From Amoebidium appalachense (Eukaryota > Ichthyosporea), in the NCBI GenBank assembly GCA_963693365.1, contig CAVNZM010000038.1:1-43095 (forward strand): DNA of 43,095 nt, read 5' to 3'. A program made the translations under genes and the position numbers. Positions 16,571-25,570 of the stretch are shown here, one piece after another (positions within the stretch are counted from its first letter, which is position 1; the number at the start of each line of letters is the position of its first letter). The notes under the pieces were generated by a model. It did not search any database. It was given only the letters and a program-made list of their open reading frames with translations, and was not told where the DNA came from.

Positions 16571-17158
16571 ATGCACATCACGCACGGCGACCGCTTCGTC
16601 AGCCGCAACCTCGCGCTGCTCAGCTGCCCGGTGGAGTGGCCCGAGGACCTGGCCAACACGAGGCACACGGGCATGGGCCTGCGGTGGCGGCGTGACGGCG
16701 ACAAGGTCACCGCCATGCTCGGTGAGACACGCATGTACTGGAGGGCGCTGCCCGAGGCCAACGTCGTCACGTTCACCGATGACCCGGCTCAGGCGAGCTC
16801 TTTTGGGTTCAGCGACTGCCCGCTCCCGCAGCCCAACCACGTTCCCGACACGGGTCTGGCGGGCGTGCGGGTGCGTCTGCACGACAAAGACCTGCCGGCT
16901 CTCCCCCCACCTAGCGCACCGCCCCAGGGCCGCGTGGAGCTCGGCGTGGCCTTCTCCATCGGCGTGCTCGGCGTGGGGCCCCTGCCCATGCCCTCGTGGT
17001 TTGTGTCCTCGGTCGCAGACACGAGCCCCACCATGCAGTATGGGTTCCGCGGCGTCAACCTTGCGCTGTGCCTGCTGCACGTGTGGCGCGTGCGCGTGTG
17101 CGTGGACCTGTTCCCGTTCCCGGGCCTGACGCTTTTTCTGGCGCTGCTCGAGCTCTGA
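16571..17158 (+). CDS. Hypothetical protein, 195 aa
   Basis: Frame from ATG 16571 with GC-rich coding style. It is not recognised. It contains His, Arg and Trp in strand-like blocks (GLRWRRDGDKVTAML, MYWRALPEANVVTF), a Pro-rich segment (LPPPSAPPQG) near residue 115 and a very hydrophobic end (VWRVRVCVDLFPFPGLTLFL) that could be a membrane segment. It ends 20 bp before the next plus-strand start. Confidence 0.6.
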   Translation: MHITHGDRFVSRNLALLSCPVEWPEDLANTRHTGMGLRWRRDGDKVTAMLGETRMYWRALPEANVVTFTDDPAQASSFGFSDCPLPQPNHVPDTGLAGVRVRLHDKDLPALPPPSAPPQGRVELGVAFSIGVLGVGPLPMPSWFVSSVADTSPTMQYGFRGVNLALCLLHVWRVRVCVDLFPFPGLTLFLALLEL

Positions 17159-17178
17159 TATTTTGTAGCCATCTATCA

Positions 17179-17574
17179 ATGCGTGCGCTGCTCCTGTGTC
17201 CCCCCCTGCTTGCACTGGTCCTTGCGGCCCCCGAGTGCCTGGTGTTTGCGAGCTCGGCAACCCTTGCGGCAACCACCGCGCACGTGCCGCCCAGCTCCAC
17301 TGCCGAAACAAAGACGTGGTGGGCGACCCTGACGCACGTGGAGACCGTTGCAGCCACCACCACAGCCGCCGCTTCGATTCAAACCATCGAAACCACCTCG
17401 GCCTGGGAAACTCCCACCGAAACGGACACCGACGTATTCGAGATCCCCACCTCCATCACTGAAGGCGACCCAACCGACGAACCCATGCCCACGATGCCCG
17501 TGGACCCGCCCGCACCACCCGCCGGGGTGAACGCATCCAACTGGGAGTGCCGTTGCACGCTCATCAGACGTTAA
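17179..17574 (+). CDS. Secreted Thr-rich mucin-like protein, 131 aa
   Basis: The start at ATG 17179 gives a typical signal peptide (MRALLLCPPLLALVLAAP, cleavage likely near residue 17-22). The mature part is dominated by Thr, Ser, Pro, Glu and Ala, as in O-glycosylated stalks, and ends in Pro-rich sequence, an N-A-S glycosylation site and a short Cys-containing tail (NWECRCTLIRR). No membrane anchor follows, so the protein is probably secreted. Function unknown; mucin-like proteins in large DNA viruses often sit at the virion or cell surface. Confidence 0.6.
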   Translation: MRALLLCPPLLALVLAAPECLVFASSATLAATTAHVPPSSTAETKTWWATLTHVETVAATTTAAASIQTIETTSAWETPTETDTDVFEIPTSITEGDPTDEPMPTMPVDPPAPPAGVNASNWECRCTLIRR

Positions 17575-17654
17575 TCATTTCTCGGAAAACCAGAGTTGGC
17601 CTGTCCATTCTTTGTTTTGTTCAGCAACGCCAGCTTTTAATTTGCGCAAGAAGA

Positions 17655-18158
17655 ATGGACTTGTCAAATGCGATTGCCTTAATCATTCTAATGCTTACTA
17701 TCGGTGTGTTGGCATGGGCATACATCAAGTACGAACCCAAACCTGCCCCTGGCAAAAACGACAGTACCCCTAAGCCTGGCCCCGGCAAAAACGACAGTAC
17801 CCCTGCAGTCGCACGGACACAGTGGTATGCTTTCGACCAAGTGGGGGACCACAGCACGGACAACACGTTTAACGACTGGCAAGACCCGGTGAACTATGGG
17901 TACACGTCGGCCAGTCAGTGCATTAACCGATGCCAATCTATGAGCGGATGCCAACAGGTGGGCTATTCGCCATGGCAGGATATGGACGGGAAGCGGCCAA
18001 AAGGCTATTGCTACATGAGAAAAGCCGTCAAGAAATGGCCGTTGGATGCGTGGTCAAACAAGTCCGGTGTGGCTGCATCGGAATCGCAGGTCACGTATGT
18101 GATGGCCGCACAAGTGCCGGAGAGCGAGAAGCAACATGGCAAGCTGGTTGAGTTCTAG
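17655..18158 (+). CDS. Membrane-anchored protein with PAN/apple-like Cys pattern, 167 aa
   Basis: Residues 5-24 form a signal anchor (NAIALIILMLTIGVLAWAYI). A stalk follows with a ten-residue unit repeated (PGKNDSTP twice, residues 32-50). The ectodomain has Cys at 89, 93, 99 and 119 in an order (S-A-x-Q-C-x3-C-x5-C-x-x-hydrophobic-G-Y ... G-x-C-Y) typical of PAN/apple-type or related sugar- or protein-binding modules. An RGD-free, compact domain is likely. The exact family is not certain. The gene sits among other secreted genes and precedes the second probable virion protein, so a role at the particle surface is plausible. Confidence 0.6.
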   Translation: MDLSNAIALIILMLTIGVLAWAYIKYEPKPAPGKNDSTPKPGPGKNDSTPAVARTQWYAFDQVGDHSTDNTFNDWQDPVNYGYTSASQCINRCQSMSGCQQVGYSPWQDMDGKRPKGYCYMRKAVKKWPLDAWSNKSGVAASESQVTYVMAAQVPESEKQHGKLVEF

Positions 18159-18369
18159 CATGAATCAGATGAACAAATGTAAGAAAGGCTGGCATTTCCA
18201 TTGCCCCCTGGTTTGGGTGCACGCTGCTACAAAGATATTTGGCAACCTTGTTTTTCTTTGTCGTGTATATGGCCAATTTGATGGCTGTTTGATCTTGTGT
18301 CTAGAGCTGGCTTCTTTTTTATTGTGCCCCAATGTAATGTCGCATGCGCGCTCCCGCATCCTTGACGAC

Positions 18370-19695
18370 ATGGCGTCCCACATCGATTTCTCGGCAGCCG
18401 TGGCGCGCCGGGCAGCGTTCCCGCACGGGCCAGCCCTGCCCTCGGCCCCCCGCAGCGTGTCGGTGCCGAGCGAGGCGCCCCCGCGTGTCGAGCCCCCGCA
18501 GCCGCCGCAGGGCCAGTGGCGCTACCACTTCGTGACGGGCGGGTCCGAGTGCCGGCCGCTGCAGGTGGAGTTTCCCGCCACCCAGTCCGTGCACGGCATC
18601 CGTGTTGAGGGCATCAAGGCGCACAGCGTGTACGACGTGTGCGAGGGCGCCAACAAGCTCACGCTGTCGCTGTCGTACCTGGACTCGCCCGACGGCCGGC
18701 CCCCAGGCATGTGGGTGAAGGCGTCCACCGACGTGTACCTGCCTGTGGGCAACTACACCCTGGACACCCTGTGCGCCGAACTCGAGATGCGTCTGGACGC
18801 CGCCATCGCCGCATGCTTCAACCCCAGCTACAGCCCCGAGGAGGTGGCGGACATTTTGGAGATGTACCCGGACACGCTGCCCTACTACGCCAGCGTCACA
18901 CACACGGAGCGGTTGCGCCGGGACGCCGAGCGCAACGGCGAGGCGTGGACCAGGCACCAGGACTTTGTGTGCAAGACGCGGTGGGCGCCACGCCGGCAGG
19001 GCCCGCGCGACGAGATCGCATTCGAGGCGCTGATGCTCGCGCAGCTGTACTACAGGGAGAACGCATGGGCGTGGCGTGAGCTGGCCAACGAGCGTGACAC
19101 CCACGGGCGCATCCAGTGGCCGTTCCACAACACGCTGTACAACCTCATGACGCCCTCGAAGCTCGCGCTGCCCGGGCGACTGGTCATCAGCATCCACCAC
19201 CGCAAGAACATGGACCCGGACACCATGAAGCACTGGCTGCCGTATGCGTCGGTGCCGACGTTCTCGCTTGACGTGTGCCGGGGGCTCGGGAGCGTGCTGG
19301 GAATGGCGGCCGGCGCGCACGTCAGCCACAGCCTGACAGCGGGGCTGCCTCCGCTGGCCCGCTACTTCGACGGGCGAGACCATGCGGCCGTGGAGGAGGG
19401 CGACCAGCAGCTGCCGTGCCAGGGCGACAACATCCAGTGCGTGTTTGGGACGGATGCACCCCTGGGCCCGCGGGGGGCGCTCATGGTGCACGTCATGCAG
19501 GGCGAGACGAACCTGCAGGGGCGCATCATGGCGCCGGGCGTGCAGGGGGCGGCGGGCGGGGCGGTGGACGACATGCTGGCCAGCCCGCAGATCTTGGGGA
19601 CGCTGGATCACGTCGACACGCTGCGACTGGTGGTGGTGGACGAGACCGGGACGCGTGTGACCGGGTGCTTCTCGGCGCTGGTCGCGGTTAAATAA
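18370..19695 (+). CDS. Probable virion structural protein, 441 aa (relative of the 875-aa protein)
   Basis: ATG 18370 was chosen; an in-frame ATG at 18337 would add 11 residues. After a Pro/Ala-rich start, residues 68-130 repeat the layout of the protein at 572-3199: a V-H-G-I-R segment, a V-Y-D-V strand, then Y-L-P-V-G-N-Y-T (123-130) followed by a helix. The C-terminus also ends in two strands and V-K. These shared features and the similar order suggest the two proteins are distant paralogs with the same fold, likely virion components. No catalytic motif is visible. An AATAAA-type signal (AAATAAAA) follows the stop immediately. Confidence 0.55.
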   Translation: MASHIDFSAAVARRAAFPHGPALPSAPRSVSVPSEAPPRVEPPQPPQGQWRYHFVTGGSECRPLQVEFPATQSVHGIRVEGIKAHSVYDVCEGANKLTLSLSYLDSPDGRPPGMWVKASTDVYLPVGNYTLDTLCAELEMRLDAAIAACFNPSYSPEEVADILEMYPDTLPYYASVTHTERLRRDAERNGEAWTRHQDFVCKTRWAPRRQGPRDEIAFEALMLAQLYYRENAWAWRELANERDTHGRIQWPFHNTLYNLMTPSKLALPGRLVISIHHRKNMDPDTMKHWLPYASVPTFSLDVCRGLGSVLGMAAGAHVSHSLTAGLPPLARYFDGRDHAAVEEGDQQLPCQGDNIQCVFGTDAPLGPRGALMVHVMQGETNLQGRIMAPGVQGAAGGAVDDMLASPQILGTLDHVDTLRLVVVDETGTRVTGCFSALVAVK

Positions 19696-19861
19696 AACAG
19701 ACTCCCAAATATTTCCTGCCGTTTGTAAGGAAGGGATCACTAAAGCCAAAACACACACCCTCTCCCCCAATCACTTACCCCCCCACTCCCGCCCTTCCGT
19801 ACTCTCACCCGTTCCCGTCCTCCCCTTCCTTCGACTTCCTCCCGCCCCTTGTGGGAAAACA

Positions 19862-19932
19862 TTGACGTGCAGGGCAGGTCAGGGCGGATCTTCTCCTGAT
19901 GGGAGACACCTTTGACGTGCAGGGCGGGTCAG
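19862..19932 (+). repeat. 21-bp direct repeat with 50-bp period
   Basis: Near-identical copies at 19862-19882 and 19912-19932 (TTGACGTGCAGGGC then AGGTCAG or GGGTCAG). The stretch 19696-19964 that holds them has no convincing gene and includes a C/T-rich strand bias near 19765-19850. Confidence 0.75.
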
Positions 19933-19964
19933 GTAGAGCACCTCGGACGTAAGGAGCGCTACCT

Positions 19965-20480
19965 CTACCCGCCCATAGCCGCCCTGTCAGCGGGGCGTTC
20001 AACCTGTGGGAACCTAGGCACGAACGAGAAGGACTCGAATGTCGCGTACGCCGCACGGCGCGCCACAGCCATGCCGCAGTGACGCGCGCGCTCCTGGAAC
20101 TGCTGGTAGCGGTCGGTGTACTGGGGATCGGACAACGTCTCCATGAGGAACACGCCAAACCTGTCCTCCTCCTCGTCACCGAAGAAGATGATGTTGACGA
20201 CGACGGGGACCCCCTCGAGCCGCCCGACCATGAGCCAGTTGTAGTGCCCCCTCCCATGGATCATCCAGGGCTCCCGCGCCTGTGCGCTTTCGATCAAGAA
20301 CAGAAACGACTCCTGCCCGGACAACACATCCTCGCACGGCAGTGTCAGCTGCAAGTAGAATGTGTTCGGCTGGCCCAGCCGTGGTATCATTTCGGCCAAA
20401 TCCGAGCCGCCGTCGATAAACACCTCGTGGTCGTAATCCGCGTCCCATCCCCATGTGGCGTGTGAAGTCCCGGTTCCCAT
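19965..20480 (-). CDS. Hypothetical protein, 171 aa
   Basis: The start was set at ATG 20480; the longer frame opens only with GTG at 20558, inside the resolvase start. It has beta-rich text with an aromatic-rich first half (HATWGWDADYDHEVF) and an acidic turn (FFGDEEEDRFGVFL) leading into a helical, Gln-rich end. It is not recognised. It diverges from the resolvase gene, with which it shares a 77-bp promoter region. Confidence 0.55.
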   Translation of the reverse strand: MGTGTSHATWGWDADYDHEVFIDGGSDLAEMIPRLGQPNTFYLQLTLPCEDVLSGQESFLFLIESAQAREPWMIHGRGHYNWLMVGRLEGVPVVVNIIFFGDEEEDRFGVFLMETLSDPQYTDRYQQFQERARHCGMAVARRAAYATFESFSFVPRFPQVERPADRAAMGG

Positions 20481-20520
20481 GCCTGTGCCAACAATATTCT
20501 TGTAAACGAGTTGGGCAGGG

Positions 20521-20532
20521 AAGCATAAAAGG
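20521..20532 (+). promoter_or_regulatory. TATA-like element (AAGCATAAAAGG)
   Basis: A variant of the shared motif with CATAAA instead of TATAAA, 34 bp before the ATG of the resolvase. Confidence 0.5.
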
Positions 20533-20557
20533 GAATCCCCCAACCCCCACCCCCACA

Positions 20558-21166
20558 ATGCGTGTGGCCGCCATCGACGTCGGCTTCCTGAACCTGGTGG
20601 TGTGCGTGCTCAGCACCACCGACGACCCCGCCACGCCCTTCATCATCCACACGTGGGACCGCTGGCTCGTGGGCAACCCGGACACCACGGCCACGGTGCT
20701 GGTGGAGCTGCTGCTGCGCCGGCTGCACGAGGACCGCGCGCTGTTCGCGGACGTCGACATGGTCGTCATCGAGCGCCAGATGGTCACCAAGCTGAGCGTG
20801 CTGGCGCACGCGCTGCAGGCGTACTTCCTCACCCTCAGATTGACCAATGGCCACGGGCCCGGCGTGGTGCTGCAGCACGGCACGCGCAAGAACCAGTGCG
20901 GGGCGTGGCTCGCCCGCCACGGAATGGCTCCTGCGGAGACGGGCAAGGCGGCGTATGCGGTGTACAAGCGGCGTGCGGTGGTCGACACGCAGCAGGCGCT
21001 GAAGCTGCAGAGTGAGCAGGGGTGGCGGGACAAGTTTGGGCGGGAGGGCAAGAAGGACGACATGGCGGACGCGCTGCTGCACGGGCTGTGGTACCTGTTC
21101 TGTCGGAATCAGAAGAGGGGGTCACGCAGAGGGCATATGCAAGCAAACAGACAGTGTACAAAATAA
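20558..21166 (+). CDS. RuvC-like Holliday junction resolvase (poxvirus A22-like), 202 aa
   Basis: This enzyme is expected to cut four-way junctions formed in replication and recombination of the viral genome. The acidic triad of the RuvC/RNase-H fold is visible: Asp7 in the first strand (VAAIDVG), Glu72 at the end of a hydrophobic strand (MVVIERQM), and Asp167/Asp168 with Asp171 at the start of the last helix (K-K-D-D-M-A-D-A-L-L). Length matches viral members (about 150-210 residues). The start ATG 20558 lies 34 bp after a TATA-like box. A relic of a second copy's C-terminus is found at 23520-23567. Confidence 0.85.
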   Translation: MRVAAIDVGFLNLVVCVLSTTDDPATPFIIHTWDRWLVGNPDTTATVLVELLLRRLHEDRALFADVDMVVIERQMVTKLSVLAHALQAYFLTLRLTNGHGPGVVLQHGTRKNQCGAWLARHGMAPAETGKAAYAVYKRRAVVDTQQALKLQSEQGWRDKFGREGKKDDMADALLHGLWYLFCRNQKRGSRRGHMQANRQCTK

Positions 21167-21656
21167 AAAAAGCAATTCATCTCTTTATTTGTTTCTTATA
21201 GACCGGCTTCCAGATACAGGAACCACCATCCTCCACTGCCAACACGACCACGGGAGAAGGAGCTAGGCAGTGGAGGTCAGCAGGTACAGAACCCTGGCCA
21301 ACCGGCAGAGGCCCGTGGCGCCCACGGGCCGCGACAAGAGCGAAAAAAAGCGAGCCCCATGACATCCCGCATGACCAACCCACAATCACTGAACACCAGA
21401 ACCCCAAGACGAGAGTCCGCACCTCCACACGCGGAGGGCCGGACAACACCACTGCAGCCCCGCTGCGCCTACACACCAGCCGTTCGAACATGCGCCAACC
21501 CATCAACACGACGCCTGCTGCGGAGCTCCCTTCCCCTCGTGACATGCCCGACACCGGAACACACCACGCAAGGGAGGTGAGCCATCCAGCGGCCCAGGGC
21601 CCCGCCCCACGACGCCAACGCATCGATGGGACAAGACACGATCAGGCCACGAGAAG
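21167..21656. other. Intergenic region without a clear gene
   Basis: About 490 bp between the resolvase stop and the end of the next minus-strand gene. The longest frames here have shadow-like composition and no recognisable domain. An A-rich tail (AAAATAAAAAAAG) after the resolvase could be a 3' end signal. Confidence 0.45.
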
Positions 21657-22208
21657 TCAGGACGCCGCCCCCACGCGCAGAGCCCCCGAACCGACAATCC
21701 CCGTAACCACCATAGTCCCATGGACGGAGGTATAGATTGGCCCGTTGGTTGTTGTGTCTGTGTTGTTCCTGTGGGCAATCTGCAATTCGGGTTCCATGTT
21801 GATAATACCCTGGAAGTAGCACACGAGCTGATCCGCTGTCGGTGACTCGGCCACGTGTTGGTTCCAACCCGGTAGGTACAGGCGCAGATACCCGTAGCCA
21901 TCACACACCCATCCCACGCGTGACACCCATGCCATATCCTCCTCGGAGAAAAGCCACTTGTGTCCGCCCACCCTTATGGTGTCGCTTCCAACCAGTTTCA
22001 TGTCAAAGGCTTTGCTCCACGTGTGCATCACAAGCTCGTCATCATCGTCGTGCCAGTACAGCCCAAATCCGCTGCCCTTGGCACAGCTCTCCACGTACCA
22101 TGTTATGAGGTGGGTGGGTTCGTATATGCGAAGAGCCACTAGAAACTTGCACCACTCTGGGGCCTGGTGAACATTGTCATTGTTGATAATCTGCTGCACG
22201 GGCAACAT
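21657..22208 (-). CDS. Hypothetical protein with hydrophobic C-terminus, 183 aa
   Basis: Frame from ATG 22208. It contains aromatic-rich beta text (LITWYVES, GLYWHDDDDELVMHTW, DTIRVGGHKWLF, YGYLRLYLPGW) and ends in a hydrophobic Gly-rich segment (GTMVVTGIVGSGALRVGA) that may be a tail anchor. No family is recognised. It lies 20 bp upstream of the last codon of the broken KilA-N gene, in the same direction. Confidence 0.55.
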   Translation of the reverse strand: MLPVQQIINNDNVHQAPEWCKFLVALRIYEPTHLITWYVESCAKGSGFGLYWHDDDDELVMHTWSKAFDMKLVGSDTIRVGGHKWLFSEEDMAWVSRVGWVCDGYGYLRLYLPGWNQHVAESPTADQLVCYFQGIINMEPELQIAHRNNTDTTTNGPIYTSVHGTMVVTGIVGSGALRVGAAS

Positions 22209-22229
22209 ACATGGTGCACAAATTATATT

Positions 22230-23443
22230 TTACCCCTCTAACGCCTCCCGCACGTTGTTGGCCGTCCCCTCCCCCCACGGACCAAACAGGTCCAATACTT
22301 CCAGGAGCACATCGCGGAACTTGTTGAACGGGACGTCAAATAGCTCAGTGTTCTTGTTGTCCCCCACCCGACATCCACGCAGCTCCGTCTTGATAAACCC
22401 TCTATCAGCCGGGGCTTCTCGGCAGGGAGCAGAGAACGATCTTGTTGTTCATATCAGCCAGGAGCGAGCGGTAGTCAGAGAACCGTTTCTCTACGTTGCT
22501 CGTGAACCCGAACTTCAGGCGCTGGTGGGAATCCGTGGATGGCACGTGCACGGCATAGACAAAGGTGTCGCCCCTTGTGCAGAGCGGTACAGTGTGCGCG
22601 TGTTCTCGGCGGTCGCATCCATGAACGCGATGTATGCCTCGGGTAGGGGCGGGGCGAGTCGCAGTCTGAGACGTTCGACTTCGGCCTGGACCAGTCGGGC
22701 GTCAGCATCCTTCCGTGCCACATATGCCTCCGCTTCGAGCTTGGAGGCGTAGGCTGCAATCAACGACGGGACCGTCAACATCTTCTCCTCACGCAGGCGT
22801 GCGAGTTGGCGGTCAGTCAGAATCCGAATCTTCGCGACGTGACCATTTCCATCTCTGGCCTCGTCGGGTTGGCGCTCGCTATCCTGGTGTGCACCATCCC
22901 AACGGACTCGGTTCCCGCCACCTTGTCAGTTTCGGCAAGTACATCAGCAACCGACGAGTGATCTCCGGAGTATGTCTTGCCCATGATCTTGCACCACTTG
23001 GCGCGGAATGCGGGGTTGGCATCAGATACGAACGCTGTGGCCAAATCTATGACAGCCCATGTGCCTCGGAGAACATTCTTGTCGTCGCCTTGAAATCTTA
23101 CCCGAGACACGTCAACCAAGCTACACTGCTGGTCATCAGAGCTAGACTGCATATCTGCACTGCAGATTTTGCCCTCCAACTTAGCAATGAGTTCCTTTGT
23201 CCCCTTCAGTTTGTACCAGTCAAACCACGCTCTTTGCACACTGTTTGCGAGCTTGGACACGTTCACCCACAATTTGCCTTTCCTTGCTTCCCCGTATGTT
23301 GCCACCATTCCAGTGTCTTCATCTCTTAATTCGAAATACTCGCCGTCTTTGTAGGCTTTCCCTTTGTACAAGACCGTTGGCTCGTCGTCCTGCTTCACGC
23401 TTGCATAGCTTGGTGGATCGGGGATGTGAACCGAGGCCGCCAT
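22230..23443 (-). pseudogene. KilA-N / T5orf172 gene broken by at least three frameshifts
   Basis: Starting at ATG 23443, the first part carries a KilA-N DNA-binding domain: L-W-V-N-V-S-K-L-A, R-A-W-F-D-W-Y, a basic helix, and G-T-W-A-V-I-D-L-A-T-A-F. The frame is lost near 22840, continues in another as a coiled coil (YASKLEAEAYVARKDADARL), moves again near 22570 into text typical of a T5orf172 (GIY-YIG-related) domain (F-V-Y-A-V, R-L-K-F-G-F-T-S, E-K-R-F-S-D-Y), and shifts once more near 22440 before a final segment ending at TAA 22230. The order KilA-N, coiled coil, T5orf172 is well known in NCLDV and phage proteins. The gene is inactive unless the shifts are sequence errors. Confidence 0.75.
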
Positions 23444-23519
23444 GCTCAACTGCGTAGATAATATTGATGACCCCTACCAGCCCCCCGGGCCAAGCCAAAA
23501 TGTCTGCGCCCCCCGCCCG

Positions 23520-23567
23520 GGGCTGTGGTACCTGTTCTGCAGGCGTGGGAGGTCGGGGAAGATGTAA
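23520..23567 (+). pseudogene. Relic of a resolvase C-terminus
   Basis: The frame reads G-L-W-Y-L-F-C-R-R-G-R-S-G-K-M-stop, matching residues 176-183 (GLWYLFCR) of the resolvase at 20558-21166, and about 20 bp of DNA are identical to 21086-21106. No other part of the gene is seen upstream. Confidence 0.5.
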
Positions 23568-23654
23568 GAATAAAGCGCTTTGTTTCATGGAGACTCAATG
23601 CTACACGGATGACAATTAGCCTAGCTCAGGGTATGAAAAAGCATGCCTGAGAAA

Positions 23655-25215
23655 TCAACAGCCCAGTCTGGGCTGCACGCTGGCGGGGACCAGCCCCTCG
23701 TATGCGTTCCTGAACACCTGCGCCGTGTACTTGAACTCGGCAACCTCCGGGCTGTGGGGTACCTCCCGCTCCAGCCAAACCGCCGTGGCCAAGATGATGG
23801 TGTAGGCCTGGCGGGCAGTGATCTCGGTGGACATGACCGCACGTCCCCAGCCGAGTGCTGAGCGCAGCTTGATGGCGCGCTGGATAGCCATGTCAGCTCC
23901 GATGACCCCCACCACTGCCGTGTCGGGCTTGTCGGTGTAGATGTCCACGTTCAGCACCTCGAGTACATAGCGGCGCACGAGTCCAACAGAGCCCTTGGTA
24001 GACCCTCCAAACATGGCGGCGGTGACGCTGCGGGGAAGGTTGTACAGGCGGTCACGCAGGAAGGGGTTGCCTGTGCCACCGAGGGCGGAGCTGTCCGGGT
24101 CCTCGGGTAGGATGCGGGGGGTGAAGGCCTGGGCCGTGCTGTTGAGGGCGCTGGTGAGGCGGGCCACGTGGGACTTGCTGTACTCGATGATGAGCTGCTG
24201 CTGCTCAATGAGGGTGTCCCGGTCTCGGATGGTCTTGTTGCGCTCCTCGATGGTAATGTTCCGGTCCTCGATTGTGCGCTGCATGTTCTGGAGCAGCGTC
24301 TGCCAGTAGGCAGCCCCGTGCTCCTCGGATCCCCCGGCACCCCCGTTCTCCACGTACTCCCCGAACAGGCGAGCGCCGCTGCCCTCGGGGAGGGACTCCT
24401 GAAGACGACGGTTGGCGCGCACCTCGTCAACCAAAGTCTCGTCACCACCCAGGTAGCGCACGATGAGCTCAGCGGCCGCAGCCTTGAAAGCAGCAACCTT
24501 GGGACCGGTCAGGGCCAGGATGATGCGCACCAGGCATTTGGCATCGGCGACCGGGGTTGCACGCTCTTGATCAACCCAGCCCGAATCATGGGCTGAGTTA
24601 ATCACTGACGGATCACTAGCAAGGAGTTCATTCCTTAATTACGTTGGCAGGTTTTGCATATCCAATGGCTGCAAGCACATCCAACACGGAAGCTTTCCGG
24701 GGCACGGTGTTGGTGCAGCGGATGGTCTTGCCGCTCCAGTCACCACCACCCTCTCCGAACTTGAACAGGGTCGCGGCCAGCCCGTCGCCGTCGAGGTCCA
24801 TGCCCGGAACCGCCGTGGGCAGCTGGCGCATGGCTTCGGCAAGGGCCTTGTTGTCCGCCACCTTCCAGATGCTGATGGAGGGGTCGCCGAGTACACCACG
24901 CACGGAGGTGGCGTGCACCTGTTCACGCAGGCGGACGAGGGACAGGGTCTTGCCGGACGGCAGGGTGCGGGTGTCCTGGGCGACAACCCCAAATCGCTTG
25001 GTGTCGCCGAGGGCTGTGGCGGCACGCTCGTGCAGGTCGGTGTGGTCGGAGAGGAGCGCCCAGTAGCGGATGCGGGAGCGCTCGGGGTCAAGCAGAAGGG
25101 TGCGGATGGTGTCCTCAAGGGATGCGTTCTCCTCCATACTGTCGTCCGTGTCCATGCTGTCGATGTTGTCGCTCTGCATGTTGTTGTTGATGTCCATGTT
25201 CTGGGTTGTCTCCAT
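23655..25215 (-). pseudogene. LLPGK-family gene split by one frameshift (or +1 frameshifted)
   Basis: From ATG 25215 (the longer frame upstream merely translates the promoter) the first segment ends at TGA 24628-24630. It holds an Asn/Met/Asp-rich start and ends in K-A-S-V-L-D-V-L-A-A-I. A second frame is open from 24638 and carries the family core A-T-P-V-A-D-A-K-C-L-V-R-I-I-L-A-L, R-Y-L-G-G-D-E-T-L-V-D-E-V, a Gln/Glu coiled coil and a C-terminal domain ending at 23655. In the intact relative at 27924-28841 these parts lie in one frame, so one base too many (or a programmed +1 shift at GAA-TGA) separates them. The C-terminal domain differs from that of the other two members. The TATA motif upstream is intact. 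Confidence 0.7.
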
Positions 25216-25259
25216 CTTGATGGTTGCTGCAGAATGATGAATTATGGTCTGGACTGCTC

Positions 25260-25272
25260 CTTTTATACCTTC
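25260..25272 (-). promoter_or_regulatory. TATA-type core promoter (GAAGGTATAAAAG on minus strand)
   Basis: Exact copy of the shared motif, about 52 bp before ATG 25215. Confidence 0.7.
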
Positions 25273-25436
25273 AGGTCTAACCACCGATGGTGCGAAAATC
25301 GATGGTGATGGTGAGTTTGGGCACCAAACTAATGAACCCTGAATTTCAGGGATGATGATTATTGTCTCATTCGGATGTTGATCACAATTGTCGGACGACC
25401 CGACAACAGCGAACACATATCTGACCGCACAATATT

Positions 25437-25514
25437 ATCTGCACTGCAGATTTTTCCGTCCAACTTGGCAATGAGCTGCTTTGTCCCCTTCAGCTCGTAC
25501 CAATCAAACCACGC
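25437..25514 (-). pseudogene. Fragment of a second KilA-N gene
   Basis: These 78 bp align without gaps to 23153-23230 in the broken KilA-N gene. The minus-strand frame reads A-W-F-D-W-Y-E-L-K-G-T-K and on to K-I-C-S-A-D, the centre of the KilA-N domain. Both sides are unrelated, so it is a relic lying between the LLPGK gene and the protease paralog. Confidence 0.75.
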
Positions 25515-25570
25515 GTATCTGTCACATAATTAGTATGAAAGAGAAGCAAGCCAGAGATATCACAGATATA

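Noticed and set aside
21177-21623. 148-codon minus-strand frame
   Set aside because: Trp/Gly/Val-rich shadow-like text without motif; start position and context give no support.
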